Part shown: positions 8,773-17,730 of the stretch, one piece after another
Layout: each line of letters starts with the position of its first letter
How positions within the stretch are numbered: the first letter of the stretch is position 1
Origin: Hyphomicrobiales bacterium
GTDB lineage: Bacteria; Pseudomonadota; Alphaproteobacteria; Rhizobiales; Beijerinckiaceae
Direction: 5' to 3'
Assembly (NCBI GenBank): GCA_900470095.1
Contig: UBZM01000043.1
Coordinates: 1-51,687, forward strand
Length of the DNA: 51,687 nt
Position numbers and translations under genes: made by a program
Notes under the pieces: generated by a model
Told to the model about the DNA's origin: nothing
Database searches by the model: none
What the model saw: only the letters and a program-made list of their open reading frames with translations

Positions 8773-9471
8773 TCAGCGGGCCAAACCCTCCGCTCGCTCG
8801 CGCAGGCGGGCGGCGGCGTGTTCGGTCGCGGCTCGCCGCCGGTCGATGAAGGGCGCGATCTTCTGGCGTGTCGCCTCGACCAGGGCCGCAGGGGCCGAAC
8901 GCGGCGAGCCGCCGTCGAATGGAGGTTTTGGGTCATATTCCATCTGCAGCTGGATCTCCCGGGCGATCTCCTCTCCCAGGAGATCGGCGACGACGGTGAG
9001 CGCAAAATCGATCCCCGATGTGACGCCCGCGCCGGTGATGCGGTTGCGATCCTTCACGACACGCTCCGCGACCGGGATGGCGCCGAGCAAGGCAAGCTGG
9101 TCGATCGAGGACCAGTGCGAGGTCGCCCTGTAGCCGTCGAGCAGGCCTGCTGCGCCGAGCACCAGCGAACCGGTGCAGACGGAGGTCACCAGCTGACAGC
9201 CGGCCGCGATCCGCCTGAGAAAGCCGAGCGTCTCCTCGTCGCTCATCAGCTCGATCTGGCCGGGGCCGCCGGGCACGCAAATCAGATCGAGCGCGGCGCA
9301 GTCGTCAAAGCGCATCGTCGGCAGAATCGACAGTCCACGGTCCGATGTGACCGGCTCCGTGGTTTTCCAGAGCAGATGAACCTTGGCCCCGGGCATGCGG
9401 TAAAACACCTCCGCCGGGCCCGTCAGGTCGAGCTGCGTCAGTTTCGGAAACAGAACCAAACCAATCTGCAT
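8773..9471 (-). CDS. DJ-1/PfpI-family protein, isonitrile hydratase-like
   Basis: 232 residues from ATG 9471. The class I amidotransferase-like fold is clear: MQIGLVLFP start, Asp15 in TQLDLTGPAEVF, VPGGPG, and the nucleophile elbow SVCTGSLVLGAAGLLDG with Cys99 and Thr100. Asp, Cys and Thr correspond to the catalytic set of Pseudomonas InhA (228 aa), which hydrates isonitriles to N-substituted formamides, so that activity is plausible. Relatives also include the N-terminal domain of GlxA-type regulators, but no AraC domain follows. The gene's 5' end marks the left limit of ordinary chromosomal genes before the phage module. Confidence 0.85.
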   Translation of the reverse strand: MQIGLVLFPKLTQLDLTGPAEVFYRMPGAKVHLLWKTTEPVTSDRGLSILPTMRFDDCAALDLICVPGGPGQIELMSDEETLGFLRRIAAGCQLVTSVCTGSLVLGAAGLLDGYRATSHWSSIDQLALLGAIPVAERVVKDRNRITGAGVTSGIDFALTVVADLLGEEIAREIQLQMEYDPKPPFDGGSPRSAPAALVEATRQKIAPFIDRRRAATEHAAARLRERAEGLAR

Positions 9472-9569
9472 CGCGTGATCCCCGCCGGCGAATGGGACCG
9501 CACTTATAGCGTGCAGCATGGTGTGTGCCACGGGCGGTGAGCCCGGTCTCCCGCGAGGTCTCTGAATCC

Positions 9570-9594
9570 GCCGCCCTCCGAGGCGGCTCTTTCC
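9570..9594 (+). terminator. GC-rich hairpin before the phage scaffold gene
   Basis: Stem GCCGCC (9570-9575) pairs with GGCGGC (9582-9587) around a six-base loop and is followed by TCTTTCC. On the plus strand it could close a transcript from a gene that is no longer present. Confidence 0.5.
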
Positions 9595-9679
9595 ATTCCT
9601 GAACCGCCGGGCCAACGCCCGCCGGTCCCAAAGCTTCGGGCAGGTCTTCGCATGATGCGGAGGCCGCCACGATGACCCA

Positions 9680-9707
9680 GGCCGCTCCTCACCGGGCGGC
9701 CTTTTTC
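9680..9707 (+). terminator. Hairpin with T-run directly upstream of the scaffold start
   Basis: Stem GGCCGC (9680-9685) pairs with GCGGCC (9696-9701), then TTTTTC. Very similar hairpins precede the fibre gene (21342-21370) and its broken copy (20372-20396), so this is a repeated phage intergenic element. Confidence 0.6.
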
Positions 9708-10583
9708 ATGAGCGAACCCATGAGCGAGGATTTCAACCAGGCTGCCCCGGAGGCCGCGGATAGCGCGCTGTCGGAGACCTGGGACAAGGCCGCCCGTCCA
9801 GGGGCGGGGCCCGAGGCGCAATCGATTGAAGCCGCACTGCCGGAAGGCGAGGCGGGCGAGGGCGATGACGACGAGGGCCAAGAGGGTCAAGAGAACGGCG
9901 ACCAGAACCAGGACGAGAACCGGCCGCGCAAAAAATCGCGGTCCGAGCGCCTGAGACGGCAGAACGAGCGATTGCAGGCAGAGCTTGCCGTGCTGAAATC
10001 CGGGTCGGCTGCCGCAGCCGTGCAGGATCAGGCCGGTTTTGAGGCCGCGGTCGCCCGAAAGGTCGGGGAGCCGCCGCGCGAGGCCGATTATGGCGGGGAC
10101 TGGTTCGCTTATGAGCGCGCCATGACCGCCTATGAGGCCGACAGGCGGCAGGTTTCGCGCCAGGTGCTGGAGAGTGTCGAGCAGCACCACCATGCGGAAC
10201 AGGCGCGCATCTCCGAGAGGCTCGACGACTATGTCGAGCAGTGCGAGGAGGTCGCCAGGACCATCCCCGACTTCAAGGCGGTGGTGACCTCGCCCTCCTT
10301 CATGACCACCGACCTGGTCAAGCGTCTCATCCTGGATGCCGGCGATAAGGCCCCGCTGGTCGCCTATAACCTCGCTCAGAACCCAAAACTCTGCGCCCGC
10401 ATCAACGCGATGTCGCCGCTCGCGGCGGCACGCGAGATCGGCCGCATCGAGGGCCGGGTTCTGCTCCCCAAGAACAACGCCACGCGCGCTGGCCCCCCGC
10501 TTTCGGCGGTCCGGGGCAGTGCTTCCCCCGCAGCCCGCCTCGGCAAGTCGATGAGCGACTACGAGCGCTGGCGCAATTCATAA
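9708..10583 (+). CDS. Phage scaffolding protein, P22 gp8-like
   Basis: The start is ambiguous: ATG 9672, 9708 and 9720 are in frame. 9708 is chosen because the hairpin at 9680-9707 lies before it. The product has about 291 residues: a very acidic, disordered-looking N-terminal third (stretches of Asp, Glu and Gln), a basic RPRKKSRSERLRRQNERLQ helix, and a helical C-terminal half ending SDYERWRNS. Length, composition and the position immediately before the coat gene match podovirus scaffolding proteins (P22 gp8 has 303 residues). Scaffold proteins direct procapsid assembly and then leave. No portal gene precedes it, unlike in P22. Confidence 0.75.
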   Translation: MSEPMSEDFNQAAPEAADSALSETWDKAARPGAGPEAQSIEAALPEGEAGEGDDDEGQEGQENGDQNQDENRPRKKSRSERLRRQNERLQAELAVLKSGSAAAAVQDQAGFEAAVARKVGEPPREADYGGDWFAYERAMTAYEADRRQVSRQVLESVEQHHHAEQARISERLDDYVEQCEEVARTIPDFKAVVTSPSFMTTDLVKRLILDAGDKAPLVAYNLAQNPKLCARINAMSPLAAAREIGRIEGRVLLPKNNATRAGPPLSAVRGSASPAARLGKSMSDYERWRNS

Positions 10584-10595
10584 GGAAAAGCCGCA

Positions 10596-11855
10596 ATGGC
10601 CAATGATCTGAAGGTCCAGGACATCATCGTCCGGGAAGCGCAGTACCAGCTCAAGAACGCGCTGGTGCTCGGCAATCTCGTCTCCCGCGTGCATGAGGGC
10701 GAGTTCGCCTCCGATGTCGACGGCTGGAAGAAGGGCGACAAGGTGCGCGTCAAGCGGCCGGAGAATTTCATCCCGGGCGAGGGCGCGACGCTCTCGGTCG
10801 CCGAGGCCGAGGAGGCGACGATGGATGTCGTCGTCGACACCCAGCTGAACAAGGGCCTGTCCTTCACTTCGAAGGAACTGACCCTGTTCCTCTCGGGCCC
10901 GAAGGGCGCCAGGCGTATCGGCGAGGAGAAGATCAAGCCGCTGATGCACGCCTTCGCCAACCGGATCGATTCCGATCTCGCGGGCTTGTATCGCCATGTC
11001 CCGAACCATGTCGGCACGCCCGGCCTGACGATCGCCTCCTATCCGGACTATCTCAAGGGCACCGAGCGCCTGAACGAGCTCGCGGTGCCGATGGATGCGC
11101 GCTACGGCCTGCTCAGCCCCGCCGATGATGCCGGCCTGAAGGGCGCCTTCAACAACTATTACGACACCGCCGTCTCGCGGAACGCCCTGCAGAAGGCGCG
11201 GTTGCCGATGCTGGATGGTTCCGACGTCTACATGTCGCAGAACGTCAAGACGCATCTGGTCGGTGTCGCGACCGGCACGCCCTTGGTCCAGGGCGCCGGC
11301 CAGGCCGTGACCTATGCGGCCTCGAAGGCGAGCTACACCCAGACCCTGAACACCGATGGCTGGACCAATTCCACCACCGGCATCCTGAAGGCGGGCGACA
11401 TCATCACCATTGCCGGGGTCTATGCGGTCAATCCGGTCGATGGCGACGTCTTGCCCTTCCTGCGCCAGTTCGTGGTCCGGGCCGATGCCGATTCCGGCGC
11501 CTCGACCGGGCCGGCGGCGCTGACGATCTCGCCGCCGATCATCACGTCGGGCCCCTACAAGACGGTGAGCGCGGCGCCCGCCGACAATGCCCCGATCACG
11601 GTCGTGGGAACCGGCGGCACCGGCTATCGTCAGCCGATGATCTTCCACAAGGACGCCTTCCATCTCGCGGTCGTCCCGATGGAGATGCCGGAAGGCGCGG
11701 CCTTCAAGGCGCGGATCAACGAGGATGGCATCTCGGTGCGCGTCGTCTCCGGCTACGGCATCACCGACGATATCAGCACCTGGCGTTTCGACGTGCTCTA
11801 CGGCGTGACACCGGTGCGGCCGAACCTCGCAGTGCGCCTGAACGGCACCGCGTAA
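10596..11855 (+). CDS. Major capsid protein, P22 gp5 coat family
   Basis: 419 residues (P22 coat 430) from ATG 10596 with AAGGAAAAG upstream. Family features seen: an N-terminal MANDLKVQDIIVREAQYQLKN-like helix, VDGWKKGDKVRVKRPENF, a LSFTSKELTLFL stretch, and RHVPNHVGTPG, a signature-like loop of P22-type coats. The middle region includes SKASYTQTLNTDGWTNST, which may belong to the inserted domain of this family. It is 12 bases downstream of the scaffold gene. A strong terminator follows it. Confidence 0.88.
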   Translation: MANDLKVQDIIVREAQYQLKNALVLGNLVSRVHEGEFASDVDGWKKGDKVRVKRPENFIPGEGATLSVAEAEEATMDVVVDTQLNKGLSFTSKELTLFLSGPKGARRIGEEKIKPLMHAFANRIDSDLAGLYRHVPNHVGTPGLTIASYPDYLKGTERLNELAVPMDARYGLLSPADDAGLKGAFNNYYDTAVSRNALQKARLPMLDGSDVYMSQNVKTHLVGVATGTPLVQGAGQAVTYAASKASYTQTLNTDGWTNSTTGILKAGDIITIAGVYAVNPVDGDVLPFLRQFVVRADADSGASTGPAALTISPPIITSGPYKTVSAAPADNAPITVVGTGGTGYRQPMIFHKDAFHLAVVPMEMPEGAAFKARINEDGISVRVVSGYGITDDISTWRFDVLYGVTPVRPNLAVRLNGTA

Positions 11856-11882
11856 GTCCCGGGCGCATCGCGACAATCACAG

Positions 11883-11910
11883 GGGCGGCTCTCGGGAGCC
11901 GCCCTTTCTT
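11883..11910 (+). terminator. Intrinsic terminator after the coat gene
   Basis: A nine-base perfect stem GGGCGGCTC (11883-11891) / GAGCCGCCC (11896-11904) with a TCGG loop is followed by TTTCTTC. It lies between the coat and gp4-like genes and may attenuate transcription so that coat is made in excess. Confidence 0.8.
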
Positions 11911-11928
11911 CATGGAGGGCCTCAGATC

Positions 11929-12321
11929 ATGAGCAAGAGCCGCGATGAGCTGGTGCAGGCGGTGCTGGAGGAAATCCAGCGCGCCGGTGTCAACGAGCCG
12001 CCATCGGCGGAAGATCGCCAGAGCGTGCTTGCGCGCATGGACACGGCCTTTGCCGAGCTGCTGGCGCGCAATGTCATTCTCCAGCCGGTCGGCGACGAGA
12101 TCGATGACGAGATCTTTGACCATCTCGCCTGCGTGCTGGCGCGCCGGATTGCGCCGCGCTTCGGCCTCGGCAACGACGGGGCGATCAAGGCCGGCGCCGA
12201 CGAGGCCGAGGACAGGCTGCGCCTGATCGGCCGCATCAATCGCAGCCCGTCGCGGGGCTTGCGTCTCGACGCCCTGTTCCGCCCGCGCCGCACCGGTTCC
12301 TTCACGCGGATCTTGGGCTGA
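11929..12321 (+). CDS. Head-completion/tail accessory protein, P22 gp4-like position
   Basis: 130 residues, mostly helical, starting MSKSRDELVQAVLEEIQRAG. It sits between the coat gene and a clear gp10 homologue, exactly where P22 has gp4 (166 aa), the first tail accessory factor added to the portal after DNA packaging. The assignment rests mainly on position and helical character. The stop overlaps the next start (TGATG). No transglycosylase-like motif is evident. Confidence 0.6.
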   Translation: MSKSRDELVQAVLEEIQRAGVNEPPSAEDRQSVLARMDTAFAELLARNVILQPVGDEIDDEIFDHLACVLARRIAPRFGLGNDGAIKAGADEAEDRLRLIGRINRSPSRGLRLDALFRPRRTGSFTRILG

Positions 12322-13736
12322 TGGTCGCCGTTCCTTTCCCCCGCAGCTCGGCGCCAGGCCGGCTTGCCGAAAGCGGCGGCCGGCTGATCAACGCCTCCGT
12401 GGAGATGCTGAGCGATGGCCGCACCAAGATCAGCGGCGCCGCCGGCATCCGCGCCATCATCGAGACGACGGCGCACTCTCACTGCCGCGGCATGATCGAG
12501 ATCAATGGCGTGGTACTGGCTGCGCTGGATGACCGGCTCTACACGCTCACCCGGTCGGGCGGCGCCTATATCATCCGCGATATCGGGGCCTTCGCGGGCT
12601 CCAAGACGGTCTATTTCGCCCGGAATAACAAGGCGCCGACGCCCGATATCGTCGCGGTCACGGATTCGACCGCCTTCGTCATCAGCATGACGACGGGCGC
12701 CTCGTCCTATCCCGATGCGGATATCGGCTCGCCGAATTCCGTCACGTCGTTCGATGGCTATTTCTGCTTCAGCTACGGCAATGCCCGGATGCGGACGACG
12801 GGCCTGAACGACACCGCGATCAACACGCTCGACACGGCCTTCGCCGAGAGCAAACCCGATGGCCTTCTCAGGGTCATCTCGATTGGCCGTTATTTGTTCG
12901 CCTTCGGATCCCAGACGATCGAGGCCTGGCAGAACAACGGCAACCCGGTCGGCTTCCCGTTCTCGAAGCTGGAAACCATCCCGCGTGGGCTGGCGAGCGC
13001 CGATGCCGTCGCCGGCCACGAGAGCGAATGGTCGAACACCATCGTCTTCGCCGGGAACGACAATGTCGTCTACCGCATCAACGGCCTGGTCGCCGAGCCG
13101 GTCTCGACGCCCTCCGTCCAGAAGGCGCTCGAGCGGCTGGACGACATGTCGACGCTGCGGGCCATGGTCTATGCCCATGAAGGGCACGCGGTCTGGGCCC
13201 TGAGTGCGCCGGACTGGACCTGGTGCTGCGACATGACGACGGGCTCATGGGTGGAGCGGGCGAGCTATGGCTCCAGCCGCTGGCGCGCCTGCGCTTCCGT
13301 CAAATGCTTCGGCAAATGGGTGGTTGGCGACGCGGATACCGGCAAATTCGGGGTGATCGACCCCGATCATCACCTCGAATTCGGCGACCCGCTGGTGACG
13401 CGCGTTGTCTCGGCGACGATGAGTGGCTTTCCCGTCCGGGCGTTCCCCTCGCGGCTGGTGCTCGACATCATGGCGGGCGTGGGCGAGGCCGATGGGCCCG
13501 ACCCGATCGCCACCAATCCGCATTGCGCGATCGCCTGGAGCCGGGATGGCGGCGTCAGCTTCGGCAGCCCCGTGCGGCGCGAGATCGGCCGGCAGGGGCA
13601 CTATGCCCGCGTCGTCTCGGTCAACCGGTTGGGCATGGCGAGCGCCAAGGGTATCCAGATCGCCGTCGAGATTTCGGACCCGGTCGCCTTCTCGCTATTT
13701 GGCGGCGAGCTTTCCGTCCAGCCGGGAGCAAGCTGA
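12321..13736 (+). CDS. Packaged-DNA stabilisation protein, P22 gp10-like
   Basis: 471 residues, the same size as P22 gp10 (472). The start overlaps the upstream stop. The protein is rich in short beta strands and opens with FPRSSAPGRLAESGGRLINA, a typical beginning for this family. It also shows YLFAFGSQTIEAWQN and ATGSWVER-like (MTTGSWVERASYGSSRWRA) repeats of a propeller-like fold. In P22, gp10 forms the hexameric hub between gp4 and the tail needle that keeps DNA in the capsid. Confidence 0.85.
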   Translation: MVAVPFPRSSAPGRLAESGGRLINASVEMLSDGRTKISGAAGIRAIIETTAHSHCRGMIEINGVVLAALDDRLYTLTRSGGAYIIRDIGAFAGSKTVYFARNNKAPTPDIVAVTDSTAFVISMTTGASSYPDADIGSPNSVTSFDGYFCFSYGNARMRTTGLNDTAINTLDTAFAESKPDGLLRVISIGRYLFAFGSQTIEAWQNNGNPVGFPFSKLETIPRGLASADAVAGHESEWSNTIVFAGNDNVVYRINGLVAEPVSTPSVQKALERLDDMSTLRAMVYAHEGHAVWALSAPDWTWCCDMTTGSWVERASYGSSRWRACASVKCFGKWVVGDADTGKFGVIDPDHHLEFGDPLVTRVVSATMSGFPVRAFPSRLVLDIMAGVGEADGPDPIATNPHCAIAWSRDGGVSFGSPVRREIGRQGHYARVVSVNRLGMASAKGIQIAVEISDPVAFSLFGGELSVQPGAS

Positions 13737-14011
13737 TGACGCAAGCGACGAAAGGGTTGCCGGGCTCCGACACGCCCGTGCTGCAGCCCGGAACCGCGGT
13801 TCTGAACCCGCTCTATTTCATTTTCCTCGCCGCGCTCTTGGCGGCGCTGAACGACCGCATCGCGGCGACCAGCCTGACGACGAGCCCGGGCGCGCCCGGC
13901 GCAGCCGACATCCCGGCCGGCGACATCCGCATCTGGAAGAACACCGGCGCCGGCACCGTGCGCCTTTACGTCAACGATGGCGGGACGCTGAAGAGCGTTC
14001 TGCTGAACTGA
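13736..14011 (+). CDS. Small phage virion-associated protein (91 aa)
   Basis: Starts at ATG 13736, overlapping the gp10-like stop. The N-terminal half has a hydrophobic segment (LYFIFLAALLAALNDRIAA). The C-terminal half is a short beta-rich repeat ending RLYVNDGGTLKSVLLN, which resembles the ends of small podovirus structural proteins. It occupies the slot where P22 has the tail needle gp26 but is far too short and has no coiled coil, so it is not a needle. Function unknown. Confidence 0.6.
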   Translation: MTQATKGLPGSDTPVLQPGTAVLNPLYFIFLAALLAALNDRIAATSLTTSPGAPGAADIPAGDIRIWKNTGAGTVRLYVNDGGTLKSVLLN

Positions 14012-14023
14012 GGAGAAATCGCC

Positions 14024-14713
14024 ATGGCTTCAGCGAAGGGCGCCAGAAACGCCGCGATGTGGGGCGCCGACATGCTCAACGACGGCCAGGGACGCGTCCT
14101 TGGCGAGTTGGACAAGGGCTACGGCGCCGCAAATGGCTATCTCGGCCAGGCGGGCGATCTCTATGCCGGCATGACGGGGCAGGGGCAGCGGGGGCTCGAC
14201 CGCCACAACGCCCTGACGCTGGGCAGCGGTGCGGACATCCAGAAGGCTCTGGAGGGCTCGGGCGGCTACCAGTTCAACATGAATCAGGGCTTGCAGGCGC
14301 TGCAGCGCACGCGCGCCGCCCAGGGCATGCTGAACTCGGGCAATACCGACACGGACGCCATGTCCTTCGCCAGCGGGCTCGCCAGCAACACGCTCGGCGC
14401 CGAGCGCCAGGCGCTGCAGCCCTATCTCAACATGTATCAGCAGGGGCTTGGCGGCCAGGCTGGGGTGTACGGCCAGCAGGCCGGCGCCGCGAGCGACCAT
14501 TACGGCAATCGCGGCTCCATCATGGACAACACGACGAAGAGCATCGTCGGGCTCGGCACCGACGCGTTCAAGGCCGGCGACCAGGCCAAGGCGGCGAACC
14601 AGCAGATGATGCTGGGAGCGCTCGGCAGCGTCGCAGGTCTCGCCGGCTCGGCGCTGGGCGGCGGCTTCGGCGCCGGCGGCTTCTTCACCAACATGTTTTC
14701 CCCCAAGACATAG
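14024..14713 (+). CDS. DNA-ejection (internal virion) protein, P22 gp7-like
   Basis: 229 residues, with GGAGAAAT before ATG 14024. It is rich in Gly, Ala, Gln and Asn, with a central helical part (QRTRAAQGMLNSGNTDTDAM) typical of phage DNA-transfer proteins, and a hydrophobic Gly-rich C-terminus (LAGSALGGGFGAGGFF). P22 gp7 also has 229 residues. It is first of three consecutive genes in the place of P22 gp7, gp20 and gp16. Such proteins leave the virion with the DNA and help form a channel through the envelope. Confidence 0.7.
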   Translation: MASAKGARNAAMWGADMLNDGQGRVLGELDKGYGAANGYLGQAGDLYAGMTGQGQRGLDRHNALTLGSGADIQKALEGSGGYQFNMNQGLQALQRTRAAQGMLNSGNTDTDAMSFASGLASNTLGAERQALQPYLNMYQQGLGGQAGVYGQQAGAASDHYGNRGSIMDNTTKSIVGLGTDAFKAGDQAKAANQQMMLGALGSVAGLAGSALGGGFGAGGFFTNMFSPKT

Positions 14714-14722
14714 GGCTGAGCC

Positions 14723-16039
14723 ATGGCATTCCAGATTACGCCGCTGCAGATCAGCCAGCGCCAGACAGATTACGGGCAGCTCGGCACGCTCGCGGGCAAA
14801 ATCGGCGAGCAGTTCACCAGCGGGCTCGAGGCCGGCCGCAAGCTGCAGGAAACGGCCCAAAAGCAGCAGCTTGAGGCGCAGAAGCAGCAGGTCGAGGCAC
14901 AGAAACAGCAGGTTGAGGCGAAGAAGCAGGAGCTGCTGGGGAACCTCGCCTCCCGCAATCCCGATTACGACAGGGTCGGCCGGGGCCTCATGGCGCTGGG
15001 CGCGATTTCCGACGGGGCCACGGTCATCGGCCTCGGTGGGAAAGTCAGGCAATCCCCGCAGCGCGTGGCGGGCAGGGCGAACCCCTATCTCGGCGGCGAT
15101 GCAAACGCTGGTGTTGCTGCAACGGCGCGGGGGCCGGCACTGAGGCAGGGCGCCCACGTCGCCTTGACCCCGGAGGATGAGGCGCGCCTCGAGCGCGCAA
15201 CCGGCATGGTCACGACCGACGCCGACCGGGATGCCATCGTCAGGACGGTGTATGGCGAGGCGGACCGCGAAAGCCCCGAGGGGCAACGCGCGGTCGCCGC
15301 CGTCATCCGCAACCGCGCCAACCAGGCCGGGCTCACGCCCGAGCAGATCACGCAGCAGAATGACGGGCGCAACTGGCAGTTCGAGCCCTGGGGCGATCCG
15401 GCCGCCCGCGCGCGCATGGAGACGATCCCGCAGCGGCGTTTCGACCAGATCGCCGGCACGGTGGCGCCCGTCATCGAGCAGGGGCTCGATCCAACCGGCG
15501 GCGCGACGCATTTCTACGCCCCGAAGGCGCAGGCCGCGCTCGGTCGTCCCGCGCCGCGCTGGGATGACGGAACCGGTACCGACCTCGGCAATCATCGCTT
15601 CTTCGCCCATGGCTACGGGCCGGGCGGTGGAACACCGGCGCCAGGCGCGGCAACCATCATCGCGCAGGGCGGGGGCGAGGGGCCGTCTGGTCAGGCCGCT
15701 CAAGCGGGACAGAGGTTCCTCGCCAACGAACCGCCTGCAGCCGGCCGATTCACCGCGCCGCCTGCCCAACTCGCTCCAGCCCCAGCGCAGCCCGGCGCTT
15801 CCAGTCTCAACGACAGCCGGACGGGCGGAACTGATGAGGCGGGGAGGAGGCGCGAGAGCACATACCGGCGCGCACAAGAGAATTTGAGGGCAAGGGATTT
15901 CCCACGCGGTCCTATGATGGATCCGCGCGAGATATGGCTCCAGGAGGAGGCCAGGGCAGCCATTGCCAGAGGCGCTTCGAAGGATGACGTCGCGATGCGC
16001 ATGAAACAGAAATACGGCCTCACGCTGGAGGGCATTTGA
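14723..16039 (+). CDS. Internal virion/ejection protein with SleB-type cell-wall hydrolase domain
   Basis: 438 residues. Residues about 45-75 form a Gln/Lys/Glu coiled coil built from three repeats of an EAQKQQV-like unit. Residues about 165-295 match the SleB/CwlJ hydrolase_2 domain: RTVYGEADRESPEGQRAVAA with the likely catalytic Glu179, AAVIRNRAN, the NWQFEPW stretch and a HFYAP motif. The C-terminal region is Pro/Ala-rich and probably flexible. It should cut peptidoglycan locally during DNA injection. Its stop overlaps the next start. Confidence 0.8.
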   Translation: MAFQITPLQISQRQTDYGQLGTLAGKIGEQFTSGLEAGRKLQETAQKQQLEAQKQQVEAQKQQVEAKKQELLGNLASRNPDYDRVGRGLMALGAISDGATVIGLGGKVRQSPQRVAGRANPYLGGDANAGVAATARGPALRQGAHVALTPEDEARLERATGMVTTDADRDAIVRTVYGEADRESPEGQRAVAAVIRNRANQAGLTPEQITQQNDGRNWQFEPWGDPAARARMETIPQRRFDQIAGTVAPVIEQGLDPTGGATHFYAPKAQAALGRPAPRWDDGTGTDLGNHRFFAHGYGPGGGTPAPGAATIIAQGGGEGPSGQAAQAGQRFLANEPPAAGRFTAPPAQLAPAPAQPGASSLNDSRTGGTDEAGRRRESTYRRAQENLRARDFPRGPMMDPREIWLQEEARAAIARGASKDDVAMRMKQKYGLTLEGI

Positions 16040-17619
16040 TGGGCGCTTTTGACGATCTTGTACCGAATTCGACCGGTAAGCCGGGCGTCCTTGAAACTGC
16101 CGCACTCAGTGCCCTTCAGGGTCTCACATTCGGCTTTGGCGACGAGGGTTATGGGCTGACGCAGGGCCTCAGGGGGTGGGCCTCCGGCGAAGGCTTCGGC
16201 AACGGCTATAATCGCGGCGCGACGGAATTCCGGGAGCGCGAGAAAGCCGGGAAGGAGGCCAACCCGATCACCGCCACGGTCGCGGAGATCGCGGGTGGAA
16301 TGGGCACCGGCCTCGGGCTGGCCCGGACCGGGCTAACGCTTGTGCGCGCGGGAATGTCGACCCCCAAACTGTTGGGGGCAAGCGCTCTCGAGGGGGCGGG
16401 CTATGGCGCACTCTCCGGCGCTGGCAATGCCGAAGGCGGGCTCGCCGGAGGCGCGCGCGGTGCATTCGACGGGATGCAGACGGGGCTGCTTCTTGGCGTG
16501 GCGGCTCCCGCCGTCACGAAGCTGGGTGGCGAGCTCGCCCGCCATGTCCCCAGCCCCTTCAAGATTTCCCCCGAGCGGCAGGAGGCCCTTTCGATCCTGG
16601 CGCGCGAAGGCGTTCCGCTCAGCGCCGGCCAGAAGACTGGAAACAAGACTCTTCAAAATTGGGAAAGCAATTTCGGTGACGCTACGCTCGCTGGGGGCAA
16701 AGCGTCAAATGCGATGAAAGCGCAGGCCGAGGCTTTTACCGACGCTGCCATGCGGCGGGCGGGCGGATCGGGCCGGGCAAGCCGCGAGAATATCTCCAAG
16801 GCTGACGCACGTATCCGAGGGCAGTTCGACGAGTTGTCTGAGCGGAATACGTTTCAGATGGACCCAGATTTTCTAAAAGATCTCTGGAGCGTTAAGCGGC
16901 ACTACGGAAATGAGCTTCCACCCGACAGCATAAGCGGTCTCGTCGGACGCCTCAAAGCGGGCAGCACCACGATGACAGGCAGAGAATACCAGACCCTGCG
17001 CACGGAGTTCGCAAAAAACGCGGACCAGGTCGGTGGAAATCGTGCGAAAGGTTGGAACCTGCTGCGCGACGCACTCGACGACAATATGCTGCGTTCGCTA
17101 TCGCCGGATGATGCTGCGACGTGGCAGGCGGCGCGTCGACAGCATGCCAATTTGAAGGATATCAAGGCGGCGCGCGAAGATGCGACAACCGAGCTCATTT
17201 CCCCCCAATCTCTGTGGAAGGTGATAGCGGGAAGGGAAGCTGATGTGGGCGAGAGGGCCCTCGACGGCCTCGCGCGAGCTGGTAGCCAACTCATGACGCC
17301 GCTTGAGAAAAGCGCCAAGGCGCAGGGCGCTATTTCCATCGGTCAGCTCGGCGCAATCGTCAGCGGGACTGGGAATGCCCTGGAACCTGCCACTGCCGCA
17401 ATCATGACCCTCGGCCCCCCTGTGTTCGGACGCGCACTCTGGTCTGGTCCTGTCCAGAAATATCTGGCCGGTGAGGCGCTCACACTGGCTGAGCGCGCAG
17501 CCATCAACGCCCGGCTTCGCGCTGCACTCCATGGTGGGGGGCAGTCTCAAGGGCAGAAATTCGGCTTGCCGACTTTCGATCCCTGGTCGAGGAGCTCCGC
17601 CGCCCCTGGCAAGCCCTGA
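16039..17619 (+). CDS. Large DNA-ejection protein, P22 gp16/gp20-like
   Basis: 526 residues from ATG 16039 (TGATG overlap with the previous gene; a TTG one codon upstream is possible). The N-terminal third is Gly/Ala-rich and weakly hydrophobic (ALQGLTFGFGDEGYGLTQG, GGMGTGLGLARTGLTLV), a common beginning in podovirus internal proteins. The rest is helical and basic. It is the last plus-strand virion gene before the minus-strand insert. Such a protein crosses the cell envelope with the genome in P22-like phages. Base composition drops slightly after about 16600. Confidence 0.7.
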   Translation: MGAFDDLVPNSTGKPGVLETAALSALQGLTFGFGDEGYGLTQGLRGWASGEGFGNGYNRGATEFREREKAGKEANPITATVAEIAGGMGTGLGLARTGLTLVRAGMSTPKLLGASALEGAGYGALSGAGNAEGGLAGGARGAFDGMQTGLLLGVAAPAVTKLGGELARHVPSPFKISPERQEALSILAREGVPLSAGQKTGNKTLQNWESNFGDATLAGGKASNAMKAQAEAFTDAAMRRAGGSGRASRENISKADARIRGQFDELSERNTFQMDPDFLKDLWSVKRHYGNELPPDSISGLVGRLKAGSTTMTGREYQTLRTEFAKNADQVGGNRAKGWNLLRDALDDNMLRSLSPDDAATWQAARRQHANLKDIKAAREDATTELISPQSLWKVIAGREADVGERALDGLARAGSQLMTPLEKSAKAQGAISIGQLGAIVSGTGNALEPATAAIMTLGPPVFGRALWSGPVQKYLAGEALTLAERAAINARLRAALHGGGQSQGQKFGLPTFDPWSRSSAAPGKP

Positions 17620-17730
17620 GGTCGGTGGAGGCGCCCGCCCGAAGGCCAGCGCCATTTTGCGCGCGCGTTGCCGAGGGCGTTGACCATCAGAAGGCCGAGA
17701 GAACCGTGAGATTTGCGACCGGTTTGGCGG

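Noticed and set aside
13736..14011. Tail-needle (gp26-like) identity for the 91-aa protein
   Set aside because: The position fits, but the protein is too short and lacks the trimeric coiled-coil heptads of a needle.
14030..16105. A 691-codon minus-strand open frame opposite the ejection genes
   Set aside because: The plus-strand genes have clear motifs and ribosome sites; the antisense frame shows only Arg/Ala/Leu-rich composition expected from GC-rich codons.
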